Assembly: GCA_000509105.1 (NCBI GenBank)
Contig: BAIF02000031.1
Coordinates: forward strand, 1 to 64,000
Direction of reading: 5' to 3'
Source of the DNA: Clostridiales bacterium VE202-21
GTDB lineage: Bacteria > Bacillota > Clostridia > Lachnospirales > Lachnospiraceae
DNA length: 64,000 bases
How positions within the stretch are numbered: the stretch's first letter is position 1; every line of letters begins with the position of its first letter. The notes below the pieces were generated by a model that did not search any database, was not told the DNA's origin, and worked only from the letters and a program-made list of their open reading frames with translations. The position numbers and the translations under genes are program-made. Positions 6,922 to 16,038 of this stretch are shown here, in pieces.

Positions 6922-7779
6922 ATGTTAGTTACATTGACAGAAATACTGAAAGAGACAAGAGCCAAGAAGTATGCCGTAGGAGCGTTTAATGCCACAGATT
7001 ATCTGCTTGCAGAGACGGTGATCAAAGCGGCTGAGGAGGAAGGGGTTCCGGTGATCATGATGGTGCCCACCCCGGCTTTCAAAGTAAAACAGACGCCGTA
7101 TCTGATGCAGTTCATCCTGGACAGGGCAAGAAAGGCAAGCGTACCGGTGTGTATGCATCTGGATCATGGAAAGGACTTCGATATCGTGATGCAGGCGATT
7201 CACTATGGCTGCTCCTCCGTTATGTTTGACGGGTCACTTCTTTCGATGGAAGAGAATATGAAGCAGACCAGGGAAATCGTAAAGATCGCTCATGCGTGCG
7301 GGGTATCAGTGGAGGCTGAGATCGGGCACGTGCCGGGTTCCAAGAATACACCGGCCACGGGGGCGCCTGATGAGAGTATGTACACAAAGCCTGAGGATGC
7401 CGTTACTTTTGTCAGAGAAACGGGCGTTGATGCACTTGCAGTATCTATTGGGACCGTGCATGGGAAGTTCGTTGGAACTCCAAAACTGGATTTTGACCGG
7501 CTGAAGACGATCCGTGATCTAGTAGATGTCCCTCTTGTACTGCATGGCGGATCAGGGCTTTCGGACGAGGATTTCCGGAAATGTATCGAGCTTGGAATTA
7601 GTAAGATTAACTTCTTCACGGGACTTGCAATGGCGGTCTCAAAGGCGGCATATGAAGCGATGAAGGAATCCGAAGGGAACATCATGTGGCCGGAGATCTC
7701 TCCGATCGCGGAACAGGCAGGAATTGATGCAACGAAGGAACAGTTCAGAATTTTTAATACGCAGCCACTGAACAAATAA
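6922..7779 (+). CDS. Class II (zinc) fructose-bisphosphate-type aldolase, 285 aa
   Basis: Cleaves a phosphorylated ketose into glycerone phosphate and an aldehyde. Markers are the DHGKDFD motif (Asp81, His82; LDHGKDF), the loop MFDGSLLSMEENMKQT, the metal-binding EAEIGH, and the phosphate-binding LVLHGGSGLSDEDFRKCIELGISKIN. Length and motifs fit the GatY/KbaY/Fba group. The ribosome site AAGGAGG lies upstream. Together with the FGGY kinase at 9216 and the dehydrogenase upstream, it gives a plausible route: sugar to ketose, ketose to ketose phosphate, then aldol cleavage. Which ketose phosphate cannot be decided from sequence. Confidence 0.92.
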   Translation: MLVTLTEILKETRAKKYAVGAFNATDYLLAETVIKAAEEEGVPVIMMVPTPAFKVKQTPYLMQFILDRARKASVPVCMHLDHGKDFDIVMQAIHYGCSSVMFDGSLLSMEENMKQTREIVKIAHACGVSVEAEIGHVPGSKNTPATGAPDESMYTKPEDAVTFVRETGVDALAVSIGTVHGKFVGTPKLDFDRLKTIRDLVDVPLVLHGGSGLSDEDFRKCIELGISKINFFTGLAMAVSKAAYEAMKESEGNIMWPEISPIAEQAGIDATKEQFRIFNTQPLNK

Positions 7780-7812
7780 TCATTCTTGAGTGAAGTGAGA
7801 AAGGGGCATACT

Positions 7813-9198
7813 ATGGAAAAGATAAAACAAACGCTGGAAGCGGCTAATGTCAAACTGTCCTGGAGAGAGCGGTTCAGTTATGGGGCGGCAGATGTATATG
7901 GAACTTTATTCGGTAATTTTCTCTCAACTTTTATTTTATACTATTATACCGATATACTTGGAATCAGCGCAGCAGTGGCTGCCAATATCTTCCTTGTGTG
8001 TAATCTGGTCGATGCCTTTACCGCAATATCAGCCGGCCCGATTGCAGATAAGGTGAGAACCAAATGGGGAACATACAGGCCGTTCTGTCTGTTCGGCGCC
8101 ATTCCACAGGCCATTGCTCTTGTGCTGTGTTTCACAAAGATACAGGCAGGAGAAGGCACAAAGGTAATCTGGGCAATGGCTACATATCTTCTTGTAAATG
8201 TATGCTATGCATTTATTAATACAGCGTACAGTACGCTTTGCTCTGCAATGACTACGAATGTCAACGAGAGAGGGGTGCTGAATGTTTTCAAGATCGGCGG
8301 TTCTGCAACGGGTTCCTTAGTTGTATCTCTCCTGGCACTTCCGCTTGTGGCAGCAATCGGTGCAGGCAACGAGGCGCGCGGTTATCAGGGAGCAGCAGCG
8401 GTCATGGGAATCTTATCTGCGGTCATGCTGCTCATTGCCTTCTTTGGTACCAAGGAGCGTGTAGTCGTAGAAAAGACGGAGAAAGTAAAAGTCATCGACA
8501 GCTTCAAGATGGTCTTAAAAAACAAGCCTTGTATTTTAATGATTTTTCTTTTAATGTTTATAGCATGGACATTTAACTTCCGCTTTGCGGTGGTAATGTA
8601 TTACTGCAAATACTATCTGGGAGATGCCGGACTGCTGACCGGATTCAACAGTTTGGTATCATTGGTCGGAATTCCGGCGATCATACCGATCCCAGGCCTG
8701 TACAAAAAGCTCGGTAAAAAGAACACGATGGTATTAGTGGCAATTCTGACGATCCTGAACGGCATCGTATTTTTACTCGCGCATCAGAACTATTACATGG
8801 TAGCATTCGGGTTCATATTATTCGGCGTTACACTGAATGCATCCTTCTCTGTAGTCTGGGGAATGATTCCGGACACGATCGAGTACGGAGAGTGGAAGAC
8901 AGGAGTCAGGGCTCCGGGAGCCGTCGTATCTGCGTGTGCTTTTGCCAGGAAGATCGCCATTGCGGTTGCGACCTGGTCTGTAGGCCAGGCGCTTTCCCTC
9001 ATCCACTATTCTGCTGAGCTGGAGGTACAGACTGCAGCAACCAATACCGGTATATACTACCTGAATGCAGTGCCGCTCATCATCGGTGGAATCCTGATGC
9101 TGATCGTTATCTTACCATATAATCTGACTCAGGAAAAATTTGAGAGCATTCTGAAAGAAATTGATGCCAGAAAAGCATCCTCCGGCAGCCAGGGCTAG
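7813..9198 (+). CDS. GPH-family sugar:cation symporter (MFS), 461 aa
   Basis: Polytopic inner-membrane transporter of the glycoside-pentoside-hexuronide:cation symporter family (MelB/XynB-like). The N-terminal SWRERFSYGAADVYGTLFGNFLSTFILYYYTDILGIS pattern, the ADKVRTKWGTYRPF loop after the second helix pair, and the PDTIEYGEWKTGVRAPG motif in the second half are family hallmarks. About 12 membrane helices are expected. The start at 7813 follows AAAGGGG; an upstream TTG at 7786 is less likely. It provides sodium- or proton-driven uptake in an operon whose second half encodes an ABC importer, so the island carries two transport systems. Confidence 0.92.
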   Translation: MEKIKQTLEAANVKLSWRERFSYGAADVYGTLFGNFLSTFILYYYTDILGISAAVAANIFLVCNLVDAFTAISAGPIADKVRTKWGTYRPFCLFGAIPQAIALVLCFTKIQAGEGTKVIWAMATYLLVNVCYAFINTAYSTLCSAMTTNVNERGVLNVFKIGGSATGSLVVSLLALPLVAAIGAGNEARGYQGAAAVMGILSAVMLLIAFFGTKERVVVEKTEKVKVIDSFKMVLKNKPCILMIFLLMFIAWTFNFRFAVVMYYCKYYLGDAGLLTGFNSLVSLVGIPAIIPIPGLYKKLGKKNTMVLVAILTILNGIVFLLAHQNYYMVAFGFILFGVTLNASFSVVWGMIPDTIEYGEWKTGVRAPGAVVSACAFARKIAIAVATWSVGQALSLIHYSAELEVQTAATNTGIYYLNAVPLIIGGILMLIVILPYNLTQEKFESILKEIDARKASSGSQG

Positions 9199-9215
9199 AT
9201 AGAAAGGGGAATCTT

Positions 9216-10667
9216 ATGAAAGAATGTATCATGGTAGTGGATTTTGGAACTTCAAATGCCAGGACCAACCTGGTAGATATCACAGACGGGAGTATCGTGA
9301 CGGGACATAGTAAGCAGGTATTTTATCACAGCCCGAAGACGGACTTTCATGAGATTCCGGCAGATGATTACTGGCTGGCATCCGTAGAGACGACGCAGCG
9401 CGTCATAGAAGACGCCGGCAGCAGATATCATATAGCAGGCCTTGTATTCTCCTACATTGGAGACAGTCTGGTTCCTGTAGATGCAAAAGGGAATCCCACC
9501 TATCCCATGCTGGCGTCCTATGATCTGAGAGCAAAGAATGACATGGAACTTTATACAGAGCAACTTGGCACAAGAGAATTCGAAAAAATCAGCGGCTGTC
9601 CGCTGACACCCAGAAATACTGGGGTGAAGATCCATTGGCTAAAGAAGTATATGCCGGATGTAGCTGAGAGAACTGCACAGTATCTGACTCTGCAGCAGTA
9701 TGTCAATCTGAGGCTTGGCCTGGGGCCGGTCAGTGATTATTCTGTGGCGAATAGGAAGCTGATGCTGGATGTCCGCACAAAAAAATGGTCGGCAAGATTA
9801 ATGGATTTGATCGGAAGCAATACAGAAGAGATGGGGCCGGTGATCACGGGAGGGGACGAATGCATCGGCAGGATCACGTCCTACGGCCCCGTAAAGTTTC
9901 CGTACGAAATACCGGTATTCCCAGGAGGGCATGACTCGGCGGTTGGTTTTATCGGTCTCGGACTAGACAGCAAAAGCCGTGGAATTCTCGGCAACGTGGG
10001 CGGCACATTCGACCATTACGGATATCTGAAGTCAGAGTACCAGGACACCCTGCCCGCAGCAGGAATCCAGACGGTGGCAGGACCGACAAAGGACAGCTTT
10101 GTTACGATCAAAGCACATCCGGCAGGAAAAGACTTGCTGTGGTTTATACACCAGATCGTCGGAAAGAAAGACATGAGGCTTCTCGACGGCTATTTCAAGG
10201 CGGCTCATTTTGGCGGGGAGAACGGCTCCTATTATACAACGGGGCTAGACACATCGGCAGGTTCTTTCGTATATCTGGATAATCTGGCGGGAGTACAGAA
10301 GATCTTCGATACCCTGGTCGAAGGAATGACATTCCTGTCAAAAGATATCGTGGAACAATTCAAGCTGCTTCATTACCCATTTGAGGCGATCCGTGTAGGC
10401 GGCGGCAGCGGAAAATCCGATGAATGGCTTCAGCTGAAGGCGGATGTCTTTGGAATACGGATCGAAAAAGTAAAGAATCTGGAGGTGTCTTCGACAGGCG
10501 CGGCAATCATCGGAGCCGTAGGATTGGGAATATGCACTTACCAGGAAGCCTTTCGGAGCATGGTGGCAGTGGAGAGATGTTTTAAGCCTGATGAAGCATT
10601 AAGCAGCAGATATCAGGAAAATTACCGGAATTGGAAAAGAATATGCAGGCAGCTGGACAGAAGGTAA
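9216..10667 (+). CDS. FGGY-family carbohydrate kinase, 483 aa
   Basis: ATP-dependent kinase of a ketose or related sugar. The N-terminal phosphate-binding loop is VVDFGTSNARTNLVD (residues about 7-21). The FGGY domain 2 signature GGGSGKSDEWLQLKADVFGI lies near residue 390, with STGAAIIGAVGLG following. The overall closest impression is of the L-fuculokinase/xylulokinase branch, but substrate specificity in this family is not readable by eye. AAAGGGG precedes the start. It is the last gene of the operon starting at 5430; a strong terminator follows at 10684-10726. Confidence 0.88.
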   Translation: MKECIMVVDFGTSNARTNLVDITDGSIVTGHSKQVFYHSPKTDFHEIPADDYWLASVETTQRVIEDAGSRYHIAGLVFSYIGDSLVPVDAKGNPTYPMLASYDLRAKNDMELYTEQLGTREFEKISGCPLTPRNTGVKIHWLKKYMPDVAERTAQYLTLQQYVNLRLGLGPVSDYSVANRKLMLDVRTKKWSARLMDLIGSNTEEMGPVITGGDECIGRITSYGPVKFPYEIPVFPGGHDSAVGFIGLGLDSKSRGILGNVGGTFDHYGYLKSEYQDTLPAAGIQTVAGPTKDSFVTIKAHPAGKDLLWFIHQIVGKKDMRLLDGYFKAAHFGGENGSYYTTGLDTSAGSFVYLDNLAGVQKIFDTLVEGMTFLSKDIVEQFKLLHYPFEAIRVGGGSGKSDEWLQLKADVFGIRIEKVKNLEVSSTGAAIIGAVGLGICTYQEAFRSMVAVERCFKPDEALSSRYQENYRNWKRICRQLDRR

Positions 10668-10683
10668 AGGAAAGCGCAGCGAA

Positions 10684-10726
10684 AAAAGAGAGAGCATGAC
10701 ACATTTTGTGCCATGCTCTCTCTTTT
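10684..10726 (+). terminator. Terminator after the kinase gene
   Basis: A 15-bp perfect stem (10684-10698 with 10712-10726, AAAAGAGAGAGCATG and its complement) with terminal T residues. It also has an A run on the left side, so it can act in both directions. Confidence 0.85.
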
Positions 10727-10766
10727 ATGATATAGGAAATTCCTCTAGAATTTCCTATATCATAAA
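10724..10766. repeat. Dispersed long-hairpin repeat, copy 1
   Basis: A perfect 19-bp inverted repeat (10724-10742 with 10748-10766, core GATATAGGAAATT) with a 5-nt loop, followed by CCCTCCGGGAGG. A related hairpin (core GTATCATAGGAAA) followed by ACTCCGGGAG is at 22081-22125. Both directly follow a terminator. The remaining spacer to 10906 contains CG-rich inverted pieces but no gene. Confidence 0.55.
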
Positions 10767-10906
10767 ACCCTCCGGGAGGACGCACACGCCGCGATTAGAT
10801 ATATAGCCGTAAAGCGGTAACGCGGCGGTGCCAAAGTGTGACCATAAGATGATTTCAAAAAAGTGTTTTGCCAGATGCATTTTATTGCTTTCAAAACGAA
10901 ATTATG

Positions 10907-11731
10907 TTAGGATTCAAACGTAGATGTTAACGTTTCGAAATCTTTCAATATTAATTTCATAAAATCATCATTCATATTCATCGGAGGAAGATAATAATAG
11001 TTTTCCGTTATCATCCATCCCTGGAAGCCGATCTTTTTGATTGTTTCAGCTGTCTGTATGTATCCGGCATCGCCTGTTCCCAGAAGTACGCAGCCACGCT
11101 GACCAGGTGTGAATAGGGAGCGCAGGCTGTCTTTCATATGAAAATGGCTGATTGTTTCTGTTCCAAACGCCTGGATCTGTTCAATCGGATCGCCGGTACC
11201 GAAACGAAGGGGATTCAGGATATCCATACAGACTTTCACCCGGCCCTTCAGCCGATCGAGCAGCACCTGTATCAGCGGAAGAGGAAGTGCAGATTCGACA
11301 GCAATTTCAACCTGAGAGATTTCGGCCAGGCGGCATGCATATTCCAGATGACTCAATGCATTGCTGTATGCATCTTCGGTCTTAGGACTGACCGTGATGA
11401 CGAGTGTACGGATATCGAGTGCCCTGCAGGCTCGTATTCCATTACGGATGCTGGCTCTTGCAGCGTCTCCTTGAGGTGTATTGACAGGAAAATCAATGGT
11501 TCCTTCTGCAAGCAGAGCTCCAAGGTTCAGGGAATGAAGACGGATTTCGTAGTGTCTGGCCGTCTCATTGTAGATTTGTTGTATTTCTGGGTGGTTCAGC
11601 GGGAAATTGAGGCTTCGGCCGCCGGCTTCACCAAGCTGCATCCCGTCAAATCCGGCTGTGCCGGCAAGTCTGATCGCAAGGGGGCCGGAGACCGGCATGG
11701 ACCACTCACATATTCCATAATAATTCTTCAT
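10907..11731 (-). CDS. Sugar phosphate isomerase/epimerase, TIM barrel (AP endonuclease 2 family), 274 aa
   Basis: Xylose-isomerase-like TIM barrel. Features are YGICEWSMPVSG at the N-terminus, IRLAGTAGFDGMQLG, the metal-ligand segments EIAVESALP, VKVCMDILNP and SHFHMKDS, and a C-terminal GWMITENYYY. These enzymes epimerise or isomerise ketoses or inositol derivatives with a divalent metal. The start at 11731 has GGAGG eight bases upstream; the longer reading frame to 11830 would begin in an AT-rich promoter. It is divergent from the lactonase operon and its promoter spacer is filled by the shared AATACAATA operator. It therefore belongs to the island's regulon although it lies on the opposite strand. 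Confidence 0.85.
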   Translation of the reverse strand: MKNYYGICEWSMPVSGPLAIRLAGTAGFDGMQLGEAGGRSLNFPLNHPEIQQIYNETARHYEIRLHSLNLGALLAEGTIDFPVNTPQGDAARASIRNGIRACRALDIRTLVITVSPKTEDAYSNALSHLEYACRLAEISQVEIAVESALPLPLIQVLLDRLKGRVKVCMDILNPLRFGTGDPIEQIQAFGTETISHFHMKDSLRSLFTPGQRGCVLLGTGDAGYIQTAETIKKIGFQGWMITENYYYLPPMNMNDDFMKLILKDFETLTSTFES

Positions 11732-11752
11732 AGTGTTATCCTCCATAAATAA

Positions 11753-11781
11753 AATATAATACAATAACAATACAAAGTCAA
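11753..11781 (-). promoter_or_regulatory. Promoter of the epimerase gene with operator in the spacer
   Basis: On the minus strand: -35 TTGACT (11776-11781), 17-bp spacer, -10 TATATT (11753-11758). The entire spacer (11759-11775) is two copies of the motif, TTGTATTGTTATTGTAT on the minus strand. Confidence 0.72.
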
Positions 11782-11823
11782 CATAAATAATGATAATATA
11801 ATACAAAATTAGACCTAAATAGA

Positions 11824-11852
11824 TTGACAATAAAAATACAATATGATAAAAT
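11824..11852 (+). promoter_or_regulatory. Promoter of the lactonase/ABC operon
   Basis: -35 TTGACA (11824-11829), 17-bp spacer, -10 TAAAAT (11847-11852). The spacer contains AAAATACAATATG (11832-11845), again with the shared motif. Confidence 0.72.
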
Positions 11853-11896
11853 CATGAGTAAGAAAAAGAGGATAATAGAAGGACGGAGGAACAGCT

Positions 11897-12859
11897 ATGG
11901 TAAAGATTAATACAGTGTTGGGAAAACTAAGTACGGAAGATCTGGGAATGACTCTGATGCATGAGCATTTGGGAACCGTGGACGCAAATGTATGGAAGGC
12001 ATTTCCGGATTGGCTGAATCGGTCGGAGTTCATTGATTATGCAGTGGGGCAATATAAGAAAGTAAAAGATAGAGGAATCGATACGATCGTAGATGTGACA
12101 CCCTTGGATCTGGGAAGAGACATCCATATGATAAAAGAGGTATCGGAAAAGTCCGGTGTTAACGTCGTGGCATGCACAGGTATCTATGGAAACAGTTATG
12201 GCTGGCACCTGTATAAGGATCCGGATTATATTGCTTCGTTATTCATAAGAGAAGCTGTAATCGGGATCGAAGGGACAGATATCAAGGCAGGTGTCATCAA
12301 GTGTGCCACCCATGAGGATCATATCAATCAGGATGATGAGCGGATGCTGAAGATCATTGCAAAAGTACATAAAGAGACAGGTCTTCCCATCATTACGCAT
12401 TCTATCGGGCATTCCGGATATGAACAGCAGGATGTGTTCGAAGCGGAGGGGGTAGACTTAAGCAGAGTCGTTATCGGACACCTGGGAGACCTCGATGATG
12501 TGGAATATATCGTGAAAGTGGCGGAAAGAGGAAGTTATCTTGGTCTGGACCGTTTCAGCATTGATACAATCCAGCCGCTTAAGGTTCGTGCTCAAGTCCT
12601 GAAAGAGCTCTGCGACAGAGGATATCGTGACCAGATCATCGTAAGCCATGATTGTATGTGTTTTATGGACGGGCGGGACAGCCTGAATATCTTCGGCGGT
12701 ACCTGGGATGACTTTTATAAAGAGAACCATGAGGACATGGAATATCAATATACCTATGTATTTGATTATATCTGGCCGGAACTTAAGAGGCTCGGGATGA
12801 CGCAGGCGGATTTTGACCAGTTCCTGATCCGTACTCCCCGGACATTTTTTGAACGATGA
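11897..12859 (+). CDS. Phosphotriesterase-family metallohydrolase, probable lactonase, 320 aa
   Basis: Amidohydrolase-superfamily TIM barrel with the binuclear metal site of the PTE family. His22 and His24 (LMHEHLG), the bridging lysine in AGVIKCATHE, His in ITHSIGH, His in IGHLGD, and Asp in VSHDCM are all present. The family includes organophosphate hydrolases, but most genomic members next to sugar genes act on sugar lactones. Beside two dehydrogenases, a lactonase step (sugar to lactone to acid) is the most economical reading; that is inference. GGAGG precedes the start, and it heads the operon continuing with the second MDR enzyme and the ABC transporter. Confidence 0.88.
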   Translation: MVKINTVLGKLSTEDLGMTLMHEHLGTVDANVWKAFPDWLNRSEFIDYAVGQYKKVKDRGIDTIVDVTPLDLGRDIHMIKEVSEKSGVNVVACTGIYGNSYGWHLYKDPDYIASLFIREAVIGIEGTDIKAGVIKCATHEDHINQDDERMLKIIAKVHKETGLPIITHSIGHSGYEQQDVFEAEGVDLSRVVIGHLGDLDDVEYIVKVAERGSYLGLDRFSIDTIQPLKVRAQVLKELCDRGYRDQIIVSHDCMCFMDGRDSLNIFGGTWDDFYKENHEDMEYQYTYVFDYIWPELKRLGMTQADFDQFLIRTPRTFFER

Positions 12860-12871
12860 GCGGAGGGCAAT

Positions 12872-13918
12872 ATGAGAGCATTAGTATATGACAGACCCGG
12901 AAGAAAATATGGCAGTATCCGTGAGATCGATACGCCGGAGTGCGGTGACGGGCAGGTACTGATCGAGGTCATATCCTGCGGAATCTGCAAGCCGGCAGAA
13001 AAGTCACATGACCAAAATGGCTCTGTCCTTGGAAGATACCCGGCGGTGCCGGGACATGAACTGGCAGGCAGGATCGTTAAGACCGGCAGGAACGTCGTAT
13101 CTCTCAGGGAAGGGATGAGGGTGACGGTCGATAATGGCGTACCGTGCGGGACATGCTATTACTGCAGGAGAGGAGAAAGCGCTTTTTGTGAAGCGTTTGG
13201 TTCTATGGGGCATAATCTGCAGGGCGGGATGGCGGAATATATCGTGGTGGATGAGAGGAATGTCTATCGGATACCAGATGCTGTCACCTATGACCAGGCA
13301 GCCCTGTGTGAATTGATCGGCTGCTGTCTGAGGGCTGTAGAGAGAAGCCAGGTCAGGTACTGCGATGATGTGCTGGTCCTGGGGGCTGGAGCCAGCGGGA
13401 ATATACTGACACAGTTATTTTTGAGTTCCTGTGCGCAGAATACGGCTGTGATAGACCTGGTGGGGAGTAAACTGGAGATCCTGAAGGAAAAAGGGGCTCT
13501 CACCTATCTTGCCGAGCCGGGCAAAGAGGCGGAGATATTGGCGGAGACTGCGGCCGGTTTCCCAAAGGGATTTGATATCATTGTGGATGCATGCGGCAGC
13601 GCCGAAATGAGCCGCGCCTCTTTGAAATACCTGAAAAAGGGCGGGACTTTTGTTGGATATTCCTTTCCGAACGGTGCCCAAAAAGAGCTGCTGTTGCCGA
13701 TCGCTCAGTTCATCATCAATGAATGGACCTATATAGGTTCCACTTTTAACAGTGAGTTTGATAAATGTATTGAGATCATCAGCAGTAAAAAAGTGGATTG
13801 TGATTGTCTGATAACAGGACATTATAAGCTGGAAGAATATTTTGAAGCGCTTGATGAAAGTCTGGAAGATAAAGAATCCATCAAAGTGATGATTCATCCC
13901 AAAGGGACAGCAAAATAG
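12872..13918 (+). CDS. Zinc-dependent medium-chain dehydrogenase, 348 aa
   Basis: Second MDR polyol/sugar dehydrogenase of the island. Catalytic zinc ligands are Cys39, His62 and Glu63 (SCGIC, VPGHELAG); the structural site is Cys92, Cys95, Cys98 and Cys106. The coenzyme domain begins near residue 165 (VLVLGAGASGNILTQ). It is similar in design to the enzyme at 5873, including CYYCRRGESAFC and the MGHNLQGGMAEYI loop, so both probably arose by duplication. GGAGG precedes the start, and the gene lies 12 bp after the lactonase stop. A sugar dehydrogenase next to a lactonase suggests an oxidative route to a sugar acid. Confidence 0.9.
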   Translation: MRALVYDRPGRKYGSIREIDTPECGDGQVLIEVISCGICKPAEKSHDQNGSVLGRYPAVPGHELAGRIVKTGRNVVSLREGMRVTVDNGVPCGTCYYCRRGESAFCEAFGSMGHNLQGGMAEYIVVDERNVYRIPDAVTYDQAALCELIGCCLRAVERSQVRYCDDVLVLGAGASGNILTQLFLSSCAQNTAVIDLVGSKLEILKEKGALTYLAEPGKEAEILAETAAGFPKGFDIIVDACGSAEMSRASLKYLKKGGTFVGYSFPNGAQKELLLPIAQFIINEWTYIGSTFNSEFDKCIEIISSKKVDCDCLITGHYKLEEYFEALDESLEDKESIKVMIHPKGTAK

Positions 13919-13930
13919 AGGTGGAAAGAT

Positions 13931-15037
13931 ATGAAGAGAATAAGAATTCTGGCGGTTCTGGTTCTGATGGTATTTCTGATGACGGGATGTGATGCTCTGA
14001 TAGAATTGCCGGAAGAGCTGAAAGAAGAAGAGGTACAAAAGACAGATTTGAAAAAAACAGAGTTTGAGGGACCGGATGAGAAAGCGAAGGCGCCAAGAGG
14101 CGCAAAAGTCGCTTTAGTACCGGCACAGGCTTCTTTGTCCGGCTGCATCGTTCCATGTGAAGCTATTCAGGAGGTGGGAGAGCGATATGATTGGGATATC
14201 CAGATGTTCGATGGGAAAGGAACGCCGGATGAGGAAAATACCGCGATTATGAATGCAATTGCATGGAAGGCAGATATCATTATTACGATCTCGCTGGATG
14301 CGAGAAGCGTCCAGCAGGGAATCCAGGCGGCGAATACGGCTGGAATCCCGATCGTGAGCGGTTCCAACGGTACGGATGACCCCAACCCGCGTCTGAATCT
14401 GGAGAAGGAAGGCCTGGTTGATTTCCTGTATGATGTCGGACCTGATTACCGGGCGCTCGGAACGGCGATGGCCGAATGGATGGAGTCCCACAGAGAACTG
14501 AGCGGACATGTCGTCATCTACAGCTGTCCGGGATCTTATTCCGTGGAATATTTTGAAGACGGTCTGCTGGCGGGGCTGGAACAGACAGAGCTGTCAGTAG
14601 ACGGGCAGCTTCAGAAGTTTACATTCGAACAGATGGGGGATGAATTGAACCGCATGGTTATCGGTTATGTGACCGCCAATCCGGAAACAGAATTTATCTT
14701 CCTGCCCTTTGATCCGGCAGCCGTCAGCGTGGCAGAAGCGCTTGAGACAGCAGGAATACAGGATGTGAAGGTATGCGGTGTATTAGGGAATCAGGAGATG
14801 ATCTCTCTGATCAGACAGGGGACGGTTGCGGCATGTACGGCTGCCTACGATAACGTATACTTAGGCTACGCAACGGCAGACCAGGCGATCCGCGTCTTAA
14901 ATGGACAGGAGCTTGCGGCGCCGAGAGGCGAAAATCTGCCTTATCAGATCATAGACATCCAGAGCCTGCCCAAAGAGGGGGAAGCGTGGGCGCCGAATAT
15001 GAACTACAAAGAACGTTATTATGAGCTTTGGGATTAA
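13931..15037 (+). CDS. Sugar ABC transporter substrate-binding lipoprotein, 368 aa
   Basis: A type II signal peptide with lipobox LMTGC puts the lipid anchor at Cys20. The mature part is a periplasmic-binding-protein fold of the ribose/galactose type (ALVPAQASLSGCIVPC, DIIITISLDARSVQQGIQAANTAGIPIVSGSNGTDDP). The stretch after the Cys is acidic and Lys-rich, a usual flexible tether on Gram-positive membranes. It is followed by a permease, a double ATPase and a second permease, a complete carbohydrate uptake transporter of class 2 (CUT2) set. The ligand is unknown; the neighbouring lactonase and dehydrogenase suggest a rare aldose or sugar acid. Confidence 0.9.
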   Translation: MKRIRILAVLVLMVFLMTGCDALIELPEELKEEEVQKTDLKKTEFEGPDEKAKAPRGAKVALVPAQASLSGCIVPCEAIQEVGERYDWDIQMFDGKGTPDEENTAIMNAIAWKADIIITISLDARSVQQGIQAANTAGIPIVSGSNGTDDPNPRLNLEKEGLVDFLYDVGPDYRALGTAMAEWMESHRELSGHVVIYSCPGSYSVEYFEDGLLAGLEQTELSVDGQLQKFTFEQMGDELNRMVIGYVTANPETEFIFLPFDPAAVSVAEALETAGIQDVKVCGVLGNQEMISLIRQGTVAACTAAYDNVYLGYATADQAIRVLNGQELAAPRGENLPYQIIDIQSLPKEGEAWAPNMNYKERYYELWD

Positions 15038-15051
15038 AAAGAGGGTGCGAT

Positions 15052-16023
15052 ATGAAGGAAGCTGATATTCGAAATGGGAGAAATACAATACTAGAAAAAT
15101 ATGGTATGCTGGGCGTTTTGCTGATCATTATTTTGATCTTTGGGTCATTATCCGATTCTTTTCTTACAGTACAGAATTTCAGCAATATATTCATCAGTGA
15201 ATCCGTGGTAGGGTGTCTGGCCCTGGGGGGATTGTTCATTCTGGTAGTCGATGAATTTGATCTTTCACTGGGATACATCTTGTGCTTCTGCATGGTGCTT
15301 GGCGCCTTCCTTTCAGGGAAAGGCTGTCCGGGGGCTGTGGTAGTTTCCGTGATGATTGCAGCAGGCGCTGCATGCGGAGCTCTGAATGGATTAATCGTCA
15401 CGAAGCTCGGGATCAATTCCTTTATTGCGACGATGAGCGTGGGACTTTCGCTTGCCGGGATTACACAGGCATTGTCGGGTGGGGGGATACTGAACACCAA
15501 TATTCCACAGTCGATAATTCATTTTGCAAGAGGAAAGGTATTCTATGTGGGATATAGTGTGATCTTTCTCCTGGTGCTGTGCGCGGCCATTCATTTTGTC
15601 CTGGACCATACGGAATTCGGCCGGCATCTGTACGCGGTGGGGATGTCAGGGCGCACGGCAGTCTTCGCCGGGATCAAGGCAAAGAGAGTCAGGCTTACCG
15701 CATTCACTGTGGCCGGACTCTTTTGCGGGATATCGTCAATCGTGATGCTGGGACAGCTGGGCGCCGCCAGCTCTGCCTATGGAACGTCGCTTTTGCTTCC
15801 GGCATACTCCGTCGTATTCCTGAGCAAGGCGTCTTTTCATCCCGGGCGGCTGAATGTACCGGGTCTGGTCGTAGGAGTGGCGCTCTGTGCACTGGGCCAG
15901 AATGGAATTGAGATCGCCGGCGCGCCGGTATGGGGGAGCTATGTCTTTCAGGGAGTGCTTCTGATCCTGTCAATCTGGATCTCGGTTCTTCTGACTCAGA
16001 GAGCAGGGCGGAAAGTGAAGTAA
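15052..16023 (+). CDS. CUT2 sugar ABC transporter permease, 323 aa
   Basis: RbsC-type inner-membrane permease. Hydrophobic segments run through the whole chain; the family's central motif appears as GALNGLIVTKLGINSFIATMSVGLSLAGITQ. The later VGMSGRTAVFAGIKAKRVRLTAFTVAGLFCGISSIVM is the conserved cytoplasmic region that contacts the ATPase. The start at 15052 is preceded by AAGAGGG; the alternative at 15028 overlaps the preceding gene without a site. It pairs with the permease at 17588, so the transporter may be a heterodimer. Confidence 0.88.
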   Translation: MKEADIRNGRNTILEKYGMLGVLLIIILIFGSLSDSFLTVQNFSNIFISESVVGCLALGGLFILVVDEFDLSLGYILCFCMVLGAFLSGKGCPGAVVVSVMIAAGAACGALNGLIVTKLGINSFIATMSVGLSLAGITQALSGGGILNTNIPQSIIHFARGKVFYVGYSVIFLLVLCAAIHFVLDHTEFGRHLYAVGMSGRTAVFAGIKAKRVRLTAFTVAGLFCGISSIVMLGQLGAASSAYGTSLLLPAYSVVFLSKASFHPGRLNVPGLVVGVALCALGQNGIEIAGAPVWGSYVFQGVLLILSIWISVLLTQRAGRKVK

Positions 16024-16038
16024 CGAAAGGAGAAGGCA

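Noticed and set aside
7786-7812. TTG start at 7786 for the GPH symporter
   Set aside because: ATG 7813 has AAAGGGG at proper spacing and matches the normal N-terminus of the family.
11138-11752. 204-aa plus-strand frame opposite the epimerase gene
   Set aside because: Composition is unnatural, and the minus strand encodes a clear TIM-barrel protein with a promoter and ribosome site.
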